Positions 40,983 to 50,695 of a stretch of DNA of 64,000 nt are shown here, one piece after another (position 1 is the stretch's first letter; the number at the start of each line of letters is the position of its first letter). Source of the stretch: DASYKS01 sp035995205. Lineage in GTDB: Bacteria; Acidobacteriota; Thermoanaerobaculia; Multivoradales; UBA5704. The position numbers and the translations under genes were made by a program. The notes under the pieces are model-generated. The model was given only the letters and a program-made list of their open reading frames with translations, was not told the DNA's origin and did not search any database. Where the stretch lies: NCBI GenBank assembly GCA_035995205.1, contig DASYKS010000093.1, forward strand, positions 4,469-68,468, given 5' to 3'.

Positions 40983-43355
40983 GTGGGCAAGACCGAACGC
41001 ATCCTCTCCTACCTGCCGGGCACGTTCCGCGTGGCCGAAGGGAGCACGCGTCCCTCCGCCTTGCGCGCGGTAGCCGCGGCGTTTGGCGGGGAGCTACAGG
41101 GGGGGGAGAACACGCTCGCGGCGCTGATGCGCGCGCATTGGGTGGATCACGCCGACCGCGGCGCCGAAGAGATCGACGATCTGCGCCGCTTCGCCGTGCT
41201 CTGGGGGCTCGCGCCGCGGGTCGTGCCCGAGCCCGAAGGGGTGGAAGAGTTCCGCGAGCACCTGAAGCGCTATGTGAAAAACCAGCTGCGCGGCACGGTC
41301 ACCGTAGCGGGCATCTTACGCGTGGCGGCAGAGACGCTCGGGCTGCGCCTCGCGTTCGACGTCGCCGAGGAGGAAGACCCCGCCACCTTTGCCGCAGATC
41401 CTCTGGCCGCCGGGCTCGATAGCTGGTGGCGGCGAAGCAATGCGGTGCTTGAAGACCTCGGACCGGACGGCCAGCCGCGGCGGCGTCGTTTTGTCACCCG
41501 AGCGTTCGTCGCGGGCGAGGCGGCGCGCACCCTGTTCGGCTTCGAGAGCCGCGCGGCGTCGGGCACCTCCGCGCGGCCGGCCCGGCTGGCCGGCACTGCC
41601 GATCTTTCTTCAGGTGTCGATCTCTCCACCCGAAAACTGATTCGTCTCGGCCTCGACGGCGAGGCGGCGCACGAGATCGATTGCGCGGGCGCCCGGCCGC
41701 GGGCGACGACGCTCGATGAGATCGCCGCCAAGATCAACACGGTGTATCCGGATATCGCAACGCACGACGGCCGGCGCCTCTCGCTCACCTCGCGGACGGC
41801 GGGCGCAGCGAGCCGGATCTCGTTCGATTTCGTGCCGCCGGAAAGCGACGCGCGGGATCTTCTGTTCGGCCCCGGGCCGGCGGCCGTTACCGGCATTCCC
41901 GCGCTGCCCGCGGTACTGACCGCGGAGGTCGTGCATGGCGGGGTGATCGATCTGTCGCGCCGCGCGCTGTTGCGCCTGAGCGTCGATGGCGGCGCCCCGG
42001 TCGAGATCGACGTCGAAGGCGCGGCTCCCGCCTCGACGCTGCTGCCGGAAGTGGCGGGCGCTATCGAAGACGTTCTTCCCGGGGTGGCCTCGATCACGTC
42101 CGAGGACCGGCTGCGGTTGACCTCGCCCACCCTCGGCCCCGACAGCCGGGTCGAGGTGCTGCCGCTGCGCACGATCGAGGTCGAAGAGTTTCCTCCCGCG
42201 GCGGCCGAGACCCACGCGACGAAACGCGCGGGGGAGCGGCTGGGACTCGAAAACCGCGGCGCCTCCGAAATGAATTTCACGTTGTCGATCCGCGCACCGC
42301 GCGGCGCCTGGGCTCCCGGCTTCGCCAATCTTCGCGACGGCTGGATCGTTCGCGCGCTCGTAGCGCTCGCGCCCGGCGAGACGATCCGCTTCCGGCGAGC
42401 CCCCGGGGACGGCGGCGGCGCGGTCTCCGCCTCGATCGAGATCGCCGAAGGCGTGGCGCGATCGGTCCCGGCGAATCTTCTGTTCGTGGGGTCGCTCGCC
42501 CTCGGTTCGGGTGCCGCGGCGCGCGCGCTGATCCTGCCGCTCGGTTCGACCGAGCTGACTCTGCTCGAAGGGCTCGCCGCCCGCTTCGACGCCGCGCGGT
42601 TCGACGAGGATCGTTTCGCCGGGCCGCCGCTGCTCGTCGAAGGGCGGTTCGATCTCGTCCGCTTCGCGCCCCCCGTGCCAATCAAAGACCCGGCAGCACC
42701 GCTCTTCGCTCCCGTGGCTCCGGGCTCGTCGCTCGAAGTCGAAGCGCATTGGATCGAGCATCGGCCCGGCTCGTTCGTGGTCCGCTTGCCGCGCGATCTG
42801 CCGCCCCGCTTCGGCGGTCGGTTCGACGACGCGCGTTTCGGCTACCCGGACGTGGAGACGATCGACGGGGCCGTGCTCGACGACGGCGATGCCCGCTCGA
42901 TTCCGGCGCTGCTGCCGCCGCCGCCCGCTCTCTCGGGCTCGAAGCTGGTGACCGCCGCGCGCGTCGGCCGCGCGCCGATCGGGTTTACCGCGCATCGCGT
43001 GCCGTTCCGCGCGACGCGGTTCCTGTCCGGCGGCGGCCCGGTGCGCGCCTCGCGCCTTTACCTTACCGAGCCGGGAGTGCCCGACGTGATCGAGATCTCG
43101 GCCAACCGGCCCGGCGCTTGGGGCGACGAGATCTCGGTCGCGGTCCGCCCCGCCGGACCCGCGCTCTGGGACCTGGAGATCCGCTTCGGCGGCGCCCGGT
43201 TCGAAAACGCGCGCCAGGCCGTGCTCGGCCCGCCCCTTGCTCCCGCCGCCCGCGAGCCGCAGCCCCCGGGGCCGCGCGGCATCCTTTCGGCCAAAGCCGC
43301 CGGCGTCCATGCGCGCGTGGTGCGCGACGGCGCCGAGCTGCCCGAACCTTCCTGA
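40983..43355 (+). CDS. Baseplate protein with gpI-like N-terminus and IN-motif-like repeats
   Basis: A 790-residue protein, GTG start 3 bp after gpJ, the position of phage tail protein I / Afp12. The N-terminal 120 residues (ILSYLPGTFRVAEGST, FGGELQGGENTLAAL, the W-V-D-H and L-R-R-F-A-V-L-W-G pattern) fit gpI. Then come two copies of a flagellin-hook IN-motif-like module at about 209-300 and 319-400 (DLSTRKLIRLGLDGEAAHEI and DLSRRALLRLSVDGGAPVEI, each followed by L-R-L-T-S). Several beta-rich domains follow, including two F-D-x-x-R-F-D-x-x-R-F segments near 540 and 618. The extra domains probably extend outward from the baseplate or hold fibres. Confidence 0.75.
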   Translation: MGKTERILSYLPGTFRVAEGSTRPSALRAVAAAFGGELQGGENTLAALMRAHWVDHADRGAEEIDDLRRFAVLWGLAPRVVPEPEGVEEFREHLKRYVKNQLRGTVTVAGILRVAAETLGLRLAFDVAEEEDPATFAADPLAAGLDSWWRRSNAVLEDLGPDGQPRRRRFVTRAFVAGEAARTLFGFESRAASGTSARPARLAGTADLSSGVDLSTRKLIRLGLDGEAAHEIDCAGARPRATTLDEIAAKINTVYPDIATHDGRRLSLTSRTAGAASRISFDFVPPESDARDLLFGPGPAAVTGIPALPAVLTAEVVHGGVIDLSRRALLRLSVDGGAPVEIDVEGAAPASTLLPEVAGAIEDVLPGVASITSEDRLRLTSPTLGPDSRVEVLPLRTIEVEEFPPAAAETHATKRAGERLGLENRGASEMNFTLSIRAPRGAWAPGFANLRDGWIVRALVALAPGETIRFRRAPGDGGGAVSASIEIAEGVARSVPANLLFVGSLALGSGAAARALILPLGSTELTLLEGLAARFDAARFDEDRFAGPPLLVEGRFDLVRFAPPVPIKDPAAPLFAPVAPGSSLEVEAHWIEHRPGSFVVRLPRDLPPRFGGRFDDARFGYPDVETIDGAVLDDGDARSIPALLPPPPALSGSKLVTAARVGRAPIGFTAHRVPFRATRFLSGGGPVRASRLYLTEPGVPDVIEISANRPGAWGDEISVAVRPAGPALWDLEIRFGGARFENARQAVLGPPLAPAAREPQPPGPRGILSAKAAGVHARVVRDGAELPEPS

Positions 43356-43391
43356 CGCCGACGATAAGAACCCTTCGATAAGGAGAACGTC

Positions 43392-44414
43392 ATGCCCGCC
43401 GATACCGACCCTTACATCCCCGCCAACCCCGGCGATCTGATCACCGCCGAGATGTGGAACCAGATGCAGTTGAAGATCAAGGCCGACATCGTGACCACCG
43501 TTGACAAGGAGATCGAAGAGATCACCGACGTCGACCATGCGGGCGATGCGAGCAAGCTCGACGGCAAGACCCCCCGCGAGCTGGCCGACGAGATCGTCGA
43601 ACGGGCGCTGCGCGAGCTCGCCCAGAAATCCGGCTACCGGCGCATCCACACCGTGCTCAAGGCGGGCGACCTGAGGAAGATCGAGCACAAGCTCGGTCTC
43701 GCGCCGCTGGTCGACGTCTACCGGCTGGAGTACTTCCCCGTGGTCTACCGCGAGGACGACCAGACGTACCTGTCGTGGGCGACGTTCTTTCTCTACCACT
43801 CGAACGAGTCGCGCATCCGCTTCACGCCGCCGAACGGCGGCAAGGCGGTGAGCGTCGAGATCGAGGGTCCCGCCGAGGCGCCGTTCAAACTCAAGTTCGC
43901 CGACCTGCTCGAACGGTACCGGGTGCCGTTCGACGACGACAGCAGTCTCGAAGATCTCGAAGCCGAATTCTGGCAGGCGTTCTTTGCCTCGCCGAACGAA
44001 GGGTTCGACGACGACCAGTACGGCCACTCCGCCTGGTTCGAGCGCTGCTGCAAAGAAAAGACGACCGTCAAGCAGCTCAAGCGGGCGGGCGACTGGGACG
44101 AGATCTGGCTCAAGATGATGCCGGTCAAGCAGGCGGTGTTCCTGCCGTTCTTCGGCAACGTGTTCGGAGCCGCCGGGCCGCAGGGAGAAGGGGCGCCCGA
44201 TCCGGTCGTGGTCGACGTCTTCCATACCGATTTCGACACCACCGCGTTCGTCCTGCGTCCCAATCCGACCGTTACCTACTCCGAGGAGAAGGGGTGGCGC
44301 GACCGGCTCGGCCAGTCGGACGGCGGGGATCGGATTTCGCCGTTGCCGACGATCGCCGAGACGTTCCCGGATTCGGAGAACGAGCTGAAAGTGATGATCC
44401 TGCTCAAGGTCTGA
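43392..44414 (+). CDS. CIS fibre or baseplate-associated protein
   Basis: A 340-residue protein with an AAGGAGAA ribosome site. The N-terminal segment (NPGDLITAEMWNQMQLKIKA, then HAGDASKLDGKTPRELADEI) resembles the opening of tail fibre and collar proteins; the rest is a mixed alpha/beta region with many Asp and aromatic residues (FFLYHSNESRIRFTPPNGGK). No chaperone-like gene follows. I cannot assign a family; a host- or surface-binding role is likely from position. Confidence 0.6.
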   Translation: MPADTDPYIPANPGDLITAEMWNQMQLKIKADIVTTVDKEIEEITDVDHAGDASKLDGKTPRELADEIVERALRELAQKSGYRRIHTVLKAGDLRKIEHKLGLAPLVDVYRLEYFPVVYREDDQTYLSWATFFLYHSNESRIRFTPPNGGKAVSVEIEGPAEAPFKLKFADLLERYRVPFDDDSSLEDLEAEFWQAFFASPNEGFDDDQYGHSAWFERCCKEKTTVKQLKRAGDWDEIWLKMMPVKQAVFLPFFGNVFGAAGPQGEGAPDPVVVDVFHTDFDTTAFVLRPNPTVTYSEEKGWRDRLGQSDGGDRISPLPTIAETFPDSENELKVMILLKV

Positions 44415-44442
44415 GCCGGAGCGGCGAACGGAGACTTGTACG

Positions 44443-47400
44443 ATGATCCTCCACGCGGAATTCGACGGCGGCGCCGATCCTTTCGAAGGGTCGCGCGATC
44501 TCGTGCTCCGCGGGCTCCCGGCCGATGCCCGGGTGCTCGCGGCGCGCGCGACGATCACACCCGTCGATCCGAGCGGCGGGCGCGATCCGTTCGCCGAAGA
44601 GATCCGCTTCCCTGCGACGTCATCGGGCCCCGGCGCGGCCGGCACCTGGGGGGCGACCCAGGTGCGCGGCACCGGTTTTACCGAGATCGATTTCCACGCC
44701 CGGCGTACGCTCGCGGGGTTTTCGGGCAGCGATCTCTCCTTGGCAAACCTGCAGATCGATCTCGGCGGCAGCTTCGTCGCGGTCGATTCGCAAGGCGGTT
44801 TCGCCCCCGGTTCGCCTCTCGCCCTGCCGAACGACGGGGTGGTGCCCGGCGTCGCCTCGTCCCGCGTGCGCCTCTCTCGCGCCGGATTTTCTCCGGCGGT
44901 CGTCCTGGTGCGCGTACGCAGCCTGCCGACCAACGTGACCCTCGCGCTCTCCGGCCGGCCGGCGCTGTTCTTCCAGGCGGGGGAGCTGGGGGTCGCGCGC
45001 ACCACGGTGGATTTCGGTGCGTTCCTCGCCGGTTTCCTCGCGGAAGGAGGGCCGATCGAAAACGGCGCCTATGCGCTGCCGTTCGTGCTCCGTTCGGATT
45101 CGATCGCCCGCCTGCGCGTTGCGATCGAGATCGAATACCTGCGCACGACCGCGATCCTGCCGCCCGGTCTGCCGGAGGCCAAGCTCGCCTACGATCTCGC
45201 GACCGTTCCGCGCGCGGGCTCGGCGCCGCTCGAAGTCGCCTTGCCGGCGGCCGCGGTGCCGGTCGCGGCGGCGAGCGCAGGCAAGATCGTCGGCCCGTTT
45301 GCCGCCACGCGGATCGCCTGGGGGCCGCTCGGCGACGAGGCGAACGCGGCGACGGGCACGGTTCCGATCACGCCCACGCAGTCGGCGGCGCAGCCGCTGG
45401 CCCTGCCCGATCGGCCGGACGGGTATGCAATCGTCGCGGTCGACCTGCGGCTCGCCGCTCTCGACCGACAAGTAAAACTCACCCTCGATCTGCGCGCCGA
45501 CGACAGCGGCAAGCCGGGCGCCGATTCTCTCCTCGCCGCCGCGGTGCCGTTCGAGCGGTCGCGCACGGGCGATGGCGGGGAAACTTGGTTCTCGGTCGAG
45601 CTGCCGCGCCCCTTGACGTTGCAGCGCGCCGAGGACCGCAAGGCCTGGCTGCTGCTCCAGAGCGCGGAAGGGGAGGCGGCGTGGAGCGTCGGCGCGGCAG
45701 GAGCCGGGGCGGTGCCGCTCCAGGCGAGCGCGGACGGCGGCTTCTCGTATCGCGCGGCGGTTCTGGCCGGGGCGCCCACGCCTCCCGCGCCGCTCGCCGC
45801 CCAGCTCCGCCTGCGCGAGCGGCCGGCCGGTTTTCGCATGCCGCTTGTCGCGCAGCTCGGCGCGGGAGCGGACGCGGTGCGGGTCGATCTCTCGCGCCTT
45901 TCGCCGCTCGGCAAGGTCTCCTTCGAACTGTCGATCCCGGAGATCGCGGCGGGCCTCTCTGCCGCCCTCGACAAGGCCCAGAGCACGGGCGGCCCGGGCG
46001 GGGGAGAGCGGCTCGTCGATCCGGCGTTCGCCCACTGGGGTACGCAAGGCGACGAGATCGGTTCGCCGCGCCCGATTCCGCTCGGCGAGGAGACGGCGGC
46101 CCCGCTGATCGCGTTCGCGCCCGACGGGCGGACGGCGTTCGGCGCGGTGGAAAATTTGAGAAGCGGCGCGGTCCACCTCGTTGCCTGGGATACCGAGACC
46201 CTCGTGGAAGACTGGCGGCTACTCCTGGATTTCGGCTCGAACGAAGGCGGCGGCCTGCCGATCGGCCTCGCGGTCGATCCCGCCGGGCGCTTCGTCTACC
46301 TGCTTCAATCGGCGGGGCTCACGGTCGTCGACCTCGGTGACCTCGTCGGGCCCCGGCTGCTCGGCGCGCCGATCGCCGTGGCGGAGGGAGCGTTCTCTCC
46401 GTCCCTGCTCGCGATCTCTAATGACGGAGCCCGGCTCGCGGTCGCAGGTCTTGCGGATAGCCAGGAGTCGGGACCCAAGATCGCGCTCTTCGACGCCGAG
46501 CTGCTGGTCGATCTCGTCCGCCAGGGGACGGCGACCGCGGCGCGGCTCCGCACGATCGATCTCGAAAGCGATCCGATCGACCTCGCGTTCTCGGAGGACG
46601 GAGCGCGGCTCTATGTGCTCAACCGAGTGCCCGAGGTGGTCCCCGGCGTCATGGCCTCCGCCGAGCCGAACTGCCGGCTCTCGGCGTACGATCTCCGCAC
46701 CGCCGCATCGCCGGTCCACGTCCCGTTCGACGGCATGCCGCGGGCGCTCGGCCGGGTGGCTGAATCGGCGCTGCTCGTCCTCCACCCGAACCGCCTGGAC
46801 CGTTACGACGCGCAGACGCTCGCGCTTGCGGAGCCGAGCCTGCCGCTGCCGAGCTCAGGGTTCGCGGCGCTCGCCGTCGAGCCCGGCGGCGCTCGTGCCC
46901 TGCTGGTCGGGGCGAGCGGCCTTCTCGCCATTGCGCTCCTGCCTGCCGGCATGCAACCGGTTTCGGTGCCCTCCGGCTTCGGATCGCTCGGTGGGATCGC
47001 CGTCTCGCCGCTCGGCGACCGAGCGGCCGCGGTGCCGTTCTCCGACGCGGGCTTCGCGTTGAATCGGCCGGTTCAGGTGATCCCGCTCGGCACGCCGCAC
47101 CCGCTCGATTGGACCGCGACGGCGGGGCGCGCGCTGCCGTTCTCGCTCTCCGGAACGGCCGGCCGCGGCGTCCTGCTCGGGCAAGCCGAAACGGCGGAGC
47201 TTTCGACCCAACACCGCCTGCCCACGACGCCGCTCGGTCCCTCGGCCCTGTCGCAAGTGGTCGCCGCGGTGCCGGGTCGCCCCTACGAGCTGTCGTTCTT
47301 CGCCTTCGCGCAGGGGGAAGCGCGAGCCGAGGTGCTCTGGCGCTCGGCATCCGGCGTGACGCTCGGGATCGAAACCCTGCCCCTCGCCGCGCGAATCCGC

Positions 47401-48390
47401 ACGCCGACCGGGGGAGGGCCGACCCTTCATCGCGGCCGGTTCACGGCGCCTGCCGAGACGGTCGCGGCGGAGGTCCGCTTCGTCGCCGAAGACGGCCTGG
47501 CGCTGCTCCGCGACGCCTCGTTCCGCGAGCCGGCCAACGCGCTCGCCGCGGGCGATCTTCGTGGGGCCGCGGGGATGGCTTGGCAACAGCAGCCGGCCCT
47601 CTCTCCGGGTTTCCGAATCGCTGCGGTCGGCTCGGGCTCCCGGGTGAGCAACGCGGGCGCGGCTTCCGTCACGCTCCGTCAGGAGGTGGCGGCCACGCCC
47701 GGCGCGCCGTTCGAGCTGCGCCTGCTCTCGCGGCGCGAATCCGGGCCGTCGCCCCGCGTTGATCTCCGGTTTCTCGCGGCGGATGGAACGGAAGTGGGCG
47801 CACCGGTCGGAATCGAGATTCCCACCTACGGCTTCGACAACGCGCTCGCGCTCGGAACGATCCCCGCCAACACCGCCCACGCCGAAGTCCTCCTCACCGT
47901 GCCGGCCGGCAGCTCGGTCCGGATCGACGCGATCGAGCTCCAGCTCGTGCCCCACGTACGCATCCCGCTCACCTTCCTCGCCGAAGCGTCGGGCGAGCTG
48001 TCGGTGATCGGCGGCACGATCGCCTGGGACCTCGCGGACGCCAACGCCCCGCGCGCGGGAACCGGCCCACGGCCCGGAACTGGCCCGCAGCCCGCGCCGA
48101 CACCTCTCCCCGCGCCGACTCCGCCCCCCGGGGCACCCGACGACTGCGGTTGCGACGACGAGTCGGCTCCGCCGCCCCAGGTCTCGCCTGTGCCGGAGTT
48201 CCTGCCGGTGGCGATGATCGAAATCAAAGGCATCGGCCCCCGTCGCGCCGAGATCTTGCGCAGCCAGGGCGTCGCTTCCGTCTCCGCCCTGCTCGCCGCC
48301 GATCCCCGCGAGTTGGCGCGCGTGCTGCCGGGGGTGTCGGAAAAAATGGCGGTCGACTTCATCCGCCAGGCGCGTCGGCTCGTGGGTTGA
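44443..48390 (+). CDS. Giant CIS protein with beta-propeller, jelly-roll and C-terminal HhH domain
   Basis: A 1315-residue protein, last of the CIS operon. Residues 1-500 are beta-sandwich modules; about 555-875 form a YVTN/cytochrome-D1-like beta-propeller (VAWDTETLVEDWRLLLD, AVDPAGRFVYLLQSAGLTVV, AFSEDGARLYVLN); two jelly-roll-like domains follow; a Pro/Gly linker (about 1205-1250, with a C-G-C-D-D-E motif) leads to a helix-hairpin-helix pair (IEIKGIGPRRAEILRSQGVA, LARVLPGVSEKMAVDFIRQA). HhH domains of this sort usually bind DNA or other proteins, which is unusual on a tail-fibre-like protein. Receptor binding via the propeller is inferred. Confidence 0.7.
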   Translation: MILHAEFDGGADPFEGSRDLVLRGLPADARVLAARATITPVDPSGGRDPFAEEIRFPATSSGPGAAGTWGATQVRGTGFTEIDFHARRTLAGFSGSDLSLANLQIDLGGSFVAVDSQGGFAPGSPLALPNDGVVPGVASSRVRLSRAGFSPAVVLVRVRSLPTNVTLALSGRPALFFQAGELGVARTTVDFGAFLAGFLAEGGPIENGAYALPFVLRSDSIARLRVAIEIEYLRTTAILPPGLPEAKLAYDLATVPRAGSAPLEVALPAAAVPVAAASAGKIVGPFAATRIAWGPLGDEANAATGTVPITPTQSAAQPLALPDRPDGYAIVAVDLRLAALDRQVKLTLDLRADDSGKPGADSLLAAAVPFERSRTGDGGETWFSVELPRPLTLQRAEDRKAWLLLQSAEGEAAWSVGAAGAGAVPLQASADGGFSYRAAVLAGAPTPPAPLAAQLRLRERPAGFRMPLVAQLGAGADAVRVDLSRLSPLGKVSFELSIPEIAAGLSAALDKAQSTGGPGGGERLVDPAFAHWGTQGDEIGSPRPIPLGEETAAPLIAFAPDGRTAFGAVENLRSGAVHLVAWDTETLVEDWRLLLDFGSNEGGGLPIGLAVDPAGRFVYLLQSAGLTVVDLGDLVGPRLLGAPIAVAEGAFSPSLLAISNDGARLAVAGLADSQESGPKIALFDAELLVDLVRQGTATAARLRTIDLESDPIDLAFSEDGARLYVLNRVPEVVPGVMASAEPNCRLSAYDLRTAASPVHVPFDGMPRALGRVAESALLVLHPNRLDRYDAQTLALAEPSLPLPSSGFAALAVEPGGARALLVGASGLLAIALLPAGMQPVSVPSGFGSLGGIAVSPLGDRAAAVPFSDAGFALNRPVQVIPLGTPHPLDWTATAGRALPFSLSGTAGRGVLLGQAETAELSTQHRLPTTPLGPSALSQVVAAVPGRPYELSFFAFAQGEARAEVLWRSASGVTLGIETLPLAARIRTPTGGGPTLHRGRFTAPAETVAAEVRFVAEDGLALLRDASFREPANALAAGDLRGAAGMAWQQQPALSPGFRIAAVGSGSRVSNAGAASVTLRQEVAATPGAPFELRLLSRRESGPSPRVDLRFLAADGTEVGAPVGIEIPTYGFDNALALGTIPANTAHAEVLLTVPAGSSVRIDAIELQLVPHVRIPLTFLAEASGELSVIGGTIAWDLADANAPRAGTGPRPGTGPQPAPTPLPAPTPPPGAPDDCGCDDESAPPPQVSPVPEFLPVAMIEIKGIGPRRAEILRSQGVASVSALLAADPRELARVLPGVSEKMAVDFIRQARRLVG

Positions 48391-48410
48391 CGGGCGGTCA
48401 GGAACTCGCC

Positions 48411-48544
48411 TGGCGCGAGCGTTTTTCCTCGTACATCATCCGATCCGCCTGCTCCCAGGCCCCTTGGAGTCCCGTCGCGGGATGGCGCAGAGCGAAACCA
48501 ACGGATGCGTTGAGGTTCGCCTCGGCCAGCGCCGCGCGGACCCG
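48411..48544 (-). pseudogene. Duplicated 3' end of a GGDEF gene
   Basis: 134 bp that match 50877-51010 (the 3' part of the GGDEF gene) with about 10 differences and no gaps, same orientation. On the minus strand it still encodes the last GGDEF helices (ASVGFALRHP..., DRMMYEEKRSRQ) and a stop near 48400, but the upstream three quarters of the gene are missing. It sits 20 bp after the last CIS gene. With the second copy it brackets the M13 peptidase gene. Confidence 0.88.
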
Positions 48545-48550
48545 GCGAGT

Positions 48551-50581
48551 TTACCAAATACGCACCCGATCCTTCGGAGCAAGATACAGCGCATCGTTCG
48601 TCCGCACACCGAACGCAATGTACCACTCGTCCATGTTACGGACGACGCCGTTGACCCGGAACTCGGCTGGGCTGTGCGGATCGGAAGTGAGATTGGCGCG
48701 CAACTGCCCCTCGCGAATGTTCTCGCGAAACGTCTGCGCATAAGAAAGAAAGAAGCGTTGGTCGCCGGTAAAGCCACTCTGCACAGGGGCGCGTTTGCCG
48801 TGCAGCGAGAGGTGGTAGGCCGCGAGTGCGATACTCAGGCCACCACCGTCGCCAAGGTTCTCACTGAGTGTTGTCCGACCATTGACGTACACGCCGGGCA
48901 GAGCTTCGTAGTGCGAGTACTGCTCGGATATGCGCGAGGTCAATGCTTTAAAGCGATTGGCGTCTGCTTCACTCCACCAGTTGCGTTGAGCACCGCGACC
49001 ATCGGTCTTGGAGCCCTGATCGTCGAACGCGTGTCCCATCTCGTGGCCGATCACGGCGCCGATACCACCGTAGTTCACCGCCGGATCTGCGTCGGCGTCG
49101 AAGTACGGCGCCTGAAGGATCGCCGCCGGGAACACGATTTCGTTGAAGAACGAGTTGTAGTAGGCGTTGACTGTTTGCGGAGTCATTCCCCATTCTTCGC
49201 GGTCTGTCGTCCCATTGAGTCGAGCAATTTGGCGCCTCCAGTTCCATACCAATGATCGCTTGCGATTGCCGACGGGATCACCGGGACGCACTTCGAGTTT
49301 CGAATAGTCACGCCACACATCCGGGTAGCCAACTTTGATTCGAAGCCCTGCGAGTTTGCGGAGCGCCTCGGCCTTGGTAGGTGGCGACATCCATGTCAGC
49401 GAGTTGATGCGAGTCTTGAACGCGGCGCGAAGATCTTCGACAAGCGATGAGATGGTGGCTTTCGCTTGCCGCGTGAAATGGCGCTGCACGTAGAGCTGGC
49501 CCACCGCTTCGCCGAGTGTTGCATTGAGCGCGGTGGTCGCACGCTTCCAGCGCTCGCGCTTTGCCGGCTGACCCAGCAGCGCGCGGCCATTGAAGGCAAA
49601 AGACAGATCATCGAAAGCGAGCGGCAACAGGTCAGCCATGCCGTTCAGATAGCGGAATGACGTATACGCGCGCCACGTCTCAACGGATGTTGCCGTGAAC
49701 AGTCGCGTCAAATCTCGAATCGCCTCATCCTCCTTGAGGACGAAGAAATTGTGCTTCGAGATCTCCATGGCTTCGAGCGCAGCATCCCACGGATAGTCGG
49801 GAGCGTAACCCTTGAGCTCCGTCTGCGACTTGGGGTGATATGTGAGATCACGATCGGCGCGCTTCTCGCGCGTCCAGTGAAGCCTGGCGATTGCCGTCTC
49901 GATCGCGAGCACGGAATCCGCAGCGCGCGCGGGTTCGGGATAGCGGCCCAGTGCGAGCAATGCTTCGATGTAAGCGCGATATTGGCCGCGCACGTCAACG
50001 AACCTGGCGTCGGACGCAAGGTAGTAGTCGCGATCAGGCAACGTGAGACCGGACTGCACGATGTTGATGGCATAACGATCAGGGTTCGCTGCGTCCGGCC
50101 ACTGGGTGATCGACAGCGGGCCGCCGACGGCGAGATCGGGGCGTCCCATCAGTCGCGCGACATCGGCATGGGTGCGCGCTGCAGCGATCGACGAGAGATC
50201 GGCCATGACGGGAGTCAATCCCGCCGCTTCGATTGTCGCGGTATCGAGGTATGACCGGTAGAGGTCCGTGATCTTCTGCTCGATCGACCCGGCGGCATGC
50301 GGCTCGCGGACGACGTCGTCGACGATCGCTTTGACGTCTGCCTCCGCGCCTGTACGGAGCATGGAGAACGTACTCCATGAGGATTGATCAGGAGGGATGG
50401 TCGTGTTGCGCATCCAGGTACCGCTGACATAGCGAACGAAATCTTCGCCAGGCTTGACCGTTCGGTCCATGCCCGCGAGATCGAACCCCCAGGGAGCGAT
50501 GCGCGGTGCGGTGCGGCTCTTTTGTGCCGCGGTGAACGTTGCAACGGCAACCGTCAGAAGGAAGATCAGGCGAGTCTTCAT
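48551..50581 (-). CDS. Secreted M13-family metallopeptidase (neprilysin-like)
   Basis: A 676-residue zinc endopeptidase with a Sec signal peptide (MKTRLIFLLTVAVATFTAAQ). The zinc motif HEMGH is at 513-517, followed by the conserved FDDQGS; the substrate-binding VNAYYN is upstream, and the C-terminus LYLAPKDRVRIW is typical of M13 proteins. It probably degrades peptides in the periplasm or outside the cell. Base composition and codon choice are visibly less GC-rich than in the flanking genes, and the gene lies exactly between two 134-bp repeats, so it was probably acquired by transfer. It is complete and likely functional. Confidence 0.95.
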   Translation of the reverse strand: MKTRLIFLLTVAVATFTAAQKSRTAPRIAPWGFDLAGMDRTVKPGEDFVRYVSGTWMRNTTIPPDQSSWSTFSMLRTGAEADVKAIVDDVVREPHAAGSIEQKITDLYRSYLDTATIEAAGLTPVMADLSSIAAARTHADVARLMGRPDLAVGGPLSITQWPDAANPDRYAINIVQSGLTLPDRDYYLASDARFVDVRGQYRAYIEALLALGRYPEPARAADSVLAIETAIARLHWTREKRADRDLTYHPKSQTELKGYAPDYPWDAALEAMEISKHNFFVLKEDEAIRDLTRLFTATSVETWRAYTSFRYLNGMADLLPLAFDDLSFAFNGRALLGQPAKRERWKRATTALNATLGEAVGQLYVQRHFTRQAKATISSLVEDLRAAFKTRINSLTWMSPPTKAEALRKLAGLRIKVGYPDVWRDYSKLEVRPGDPVGNRKRSLVWNWRRQIARLNGTTDREEWGMTPQTVNAYYNSFFNEIVFPAAILQAPYFDADADPAVNYGGIGAVIGHEMGHAFDDQGSKTDGRGAQRNWWSEADANRFKALTSRISEQYSHYEALPGVYVNGRTTLSENLGDGGGLSIALAAYHLSLHGKRAPVQSGFTGDQRFFLSYAQTFRENIREGQLRANLTSDPHSPAEFRVNGVVRNMDEWYIAFGVRTNDALYLAPKDRVRIW

Positions 50582-50695
50582 CGTTCGTTCGGTTGCTCCA
50601 AGTGGCGTGATTGCGTCGCAGTCATCCGTCGGAGCGGTCCTTTCCCTGCCGTCTATGTCTCCGCTCAGACTACTCTGTCATACCGAAAGGTTTGA

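Noticed and set aside
41610..45005. 1131-codon minus-strand ORF opposite the gpI-like and fibre-like genes
   Set aside because: The plus strand encodes three consecutive CIS genes with ribosome sites and domain matches; the minus frame gives only Arg/Gly/Ala-rich sequence.
21540..48390. Prophage
   Set aside because: No capsid, portal, terminase, replication, lysis or integrase genes are seen; the hub, spike, wedge and sheath genes with enzyme-tipped giants fit a contractile injection system better.
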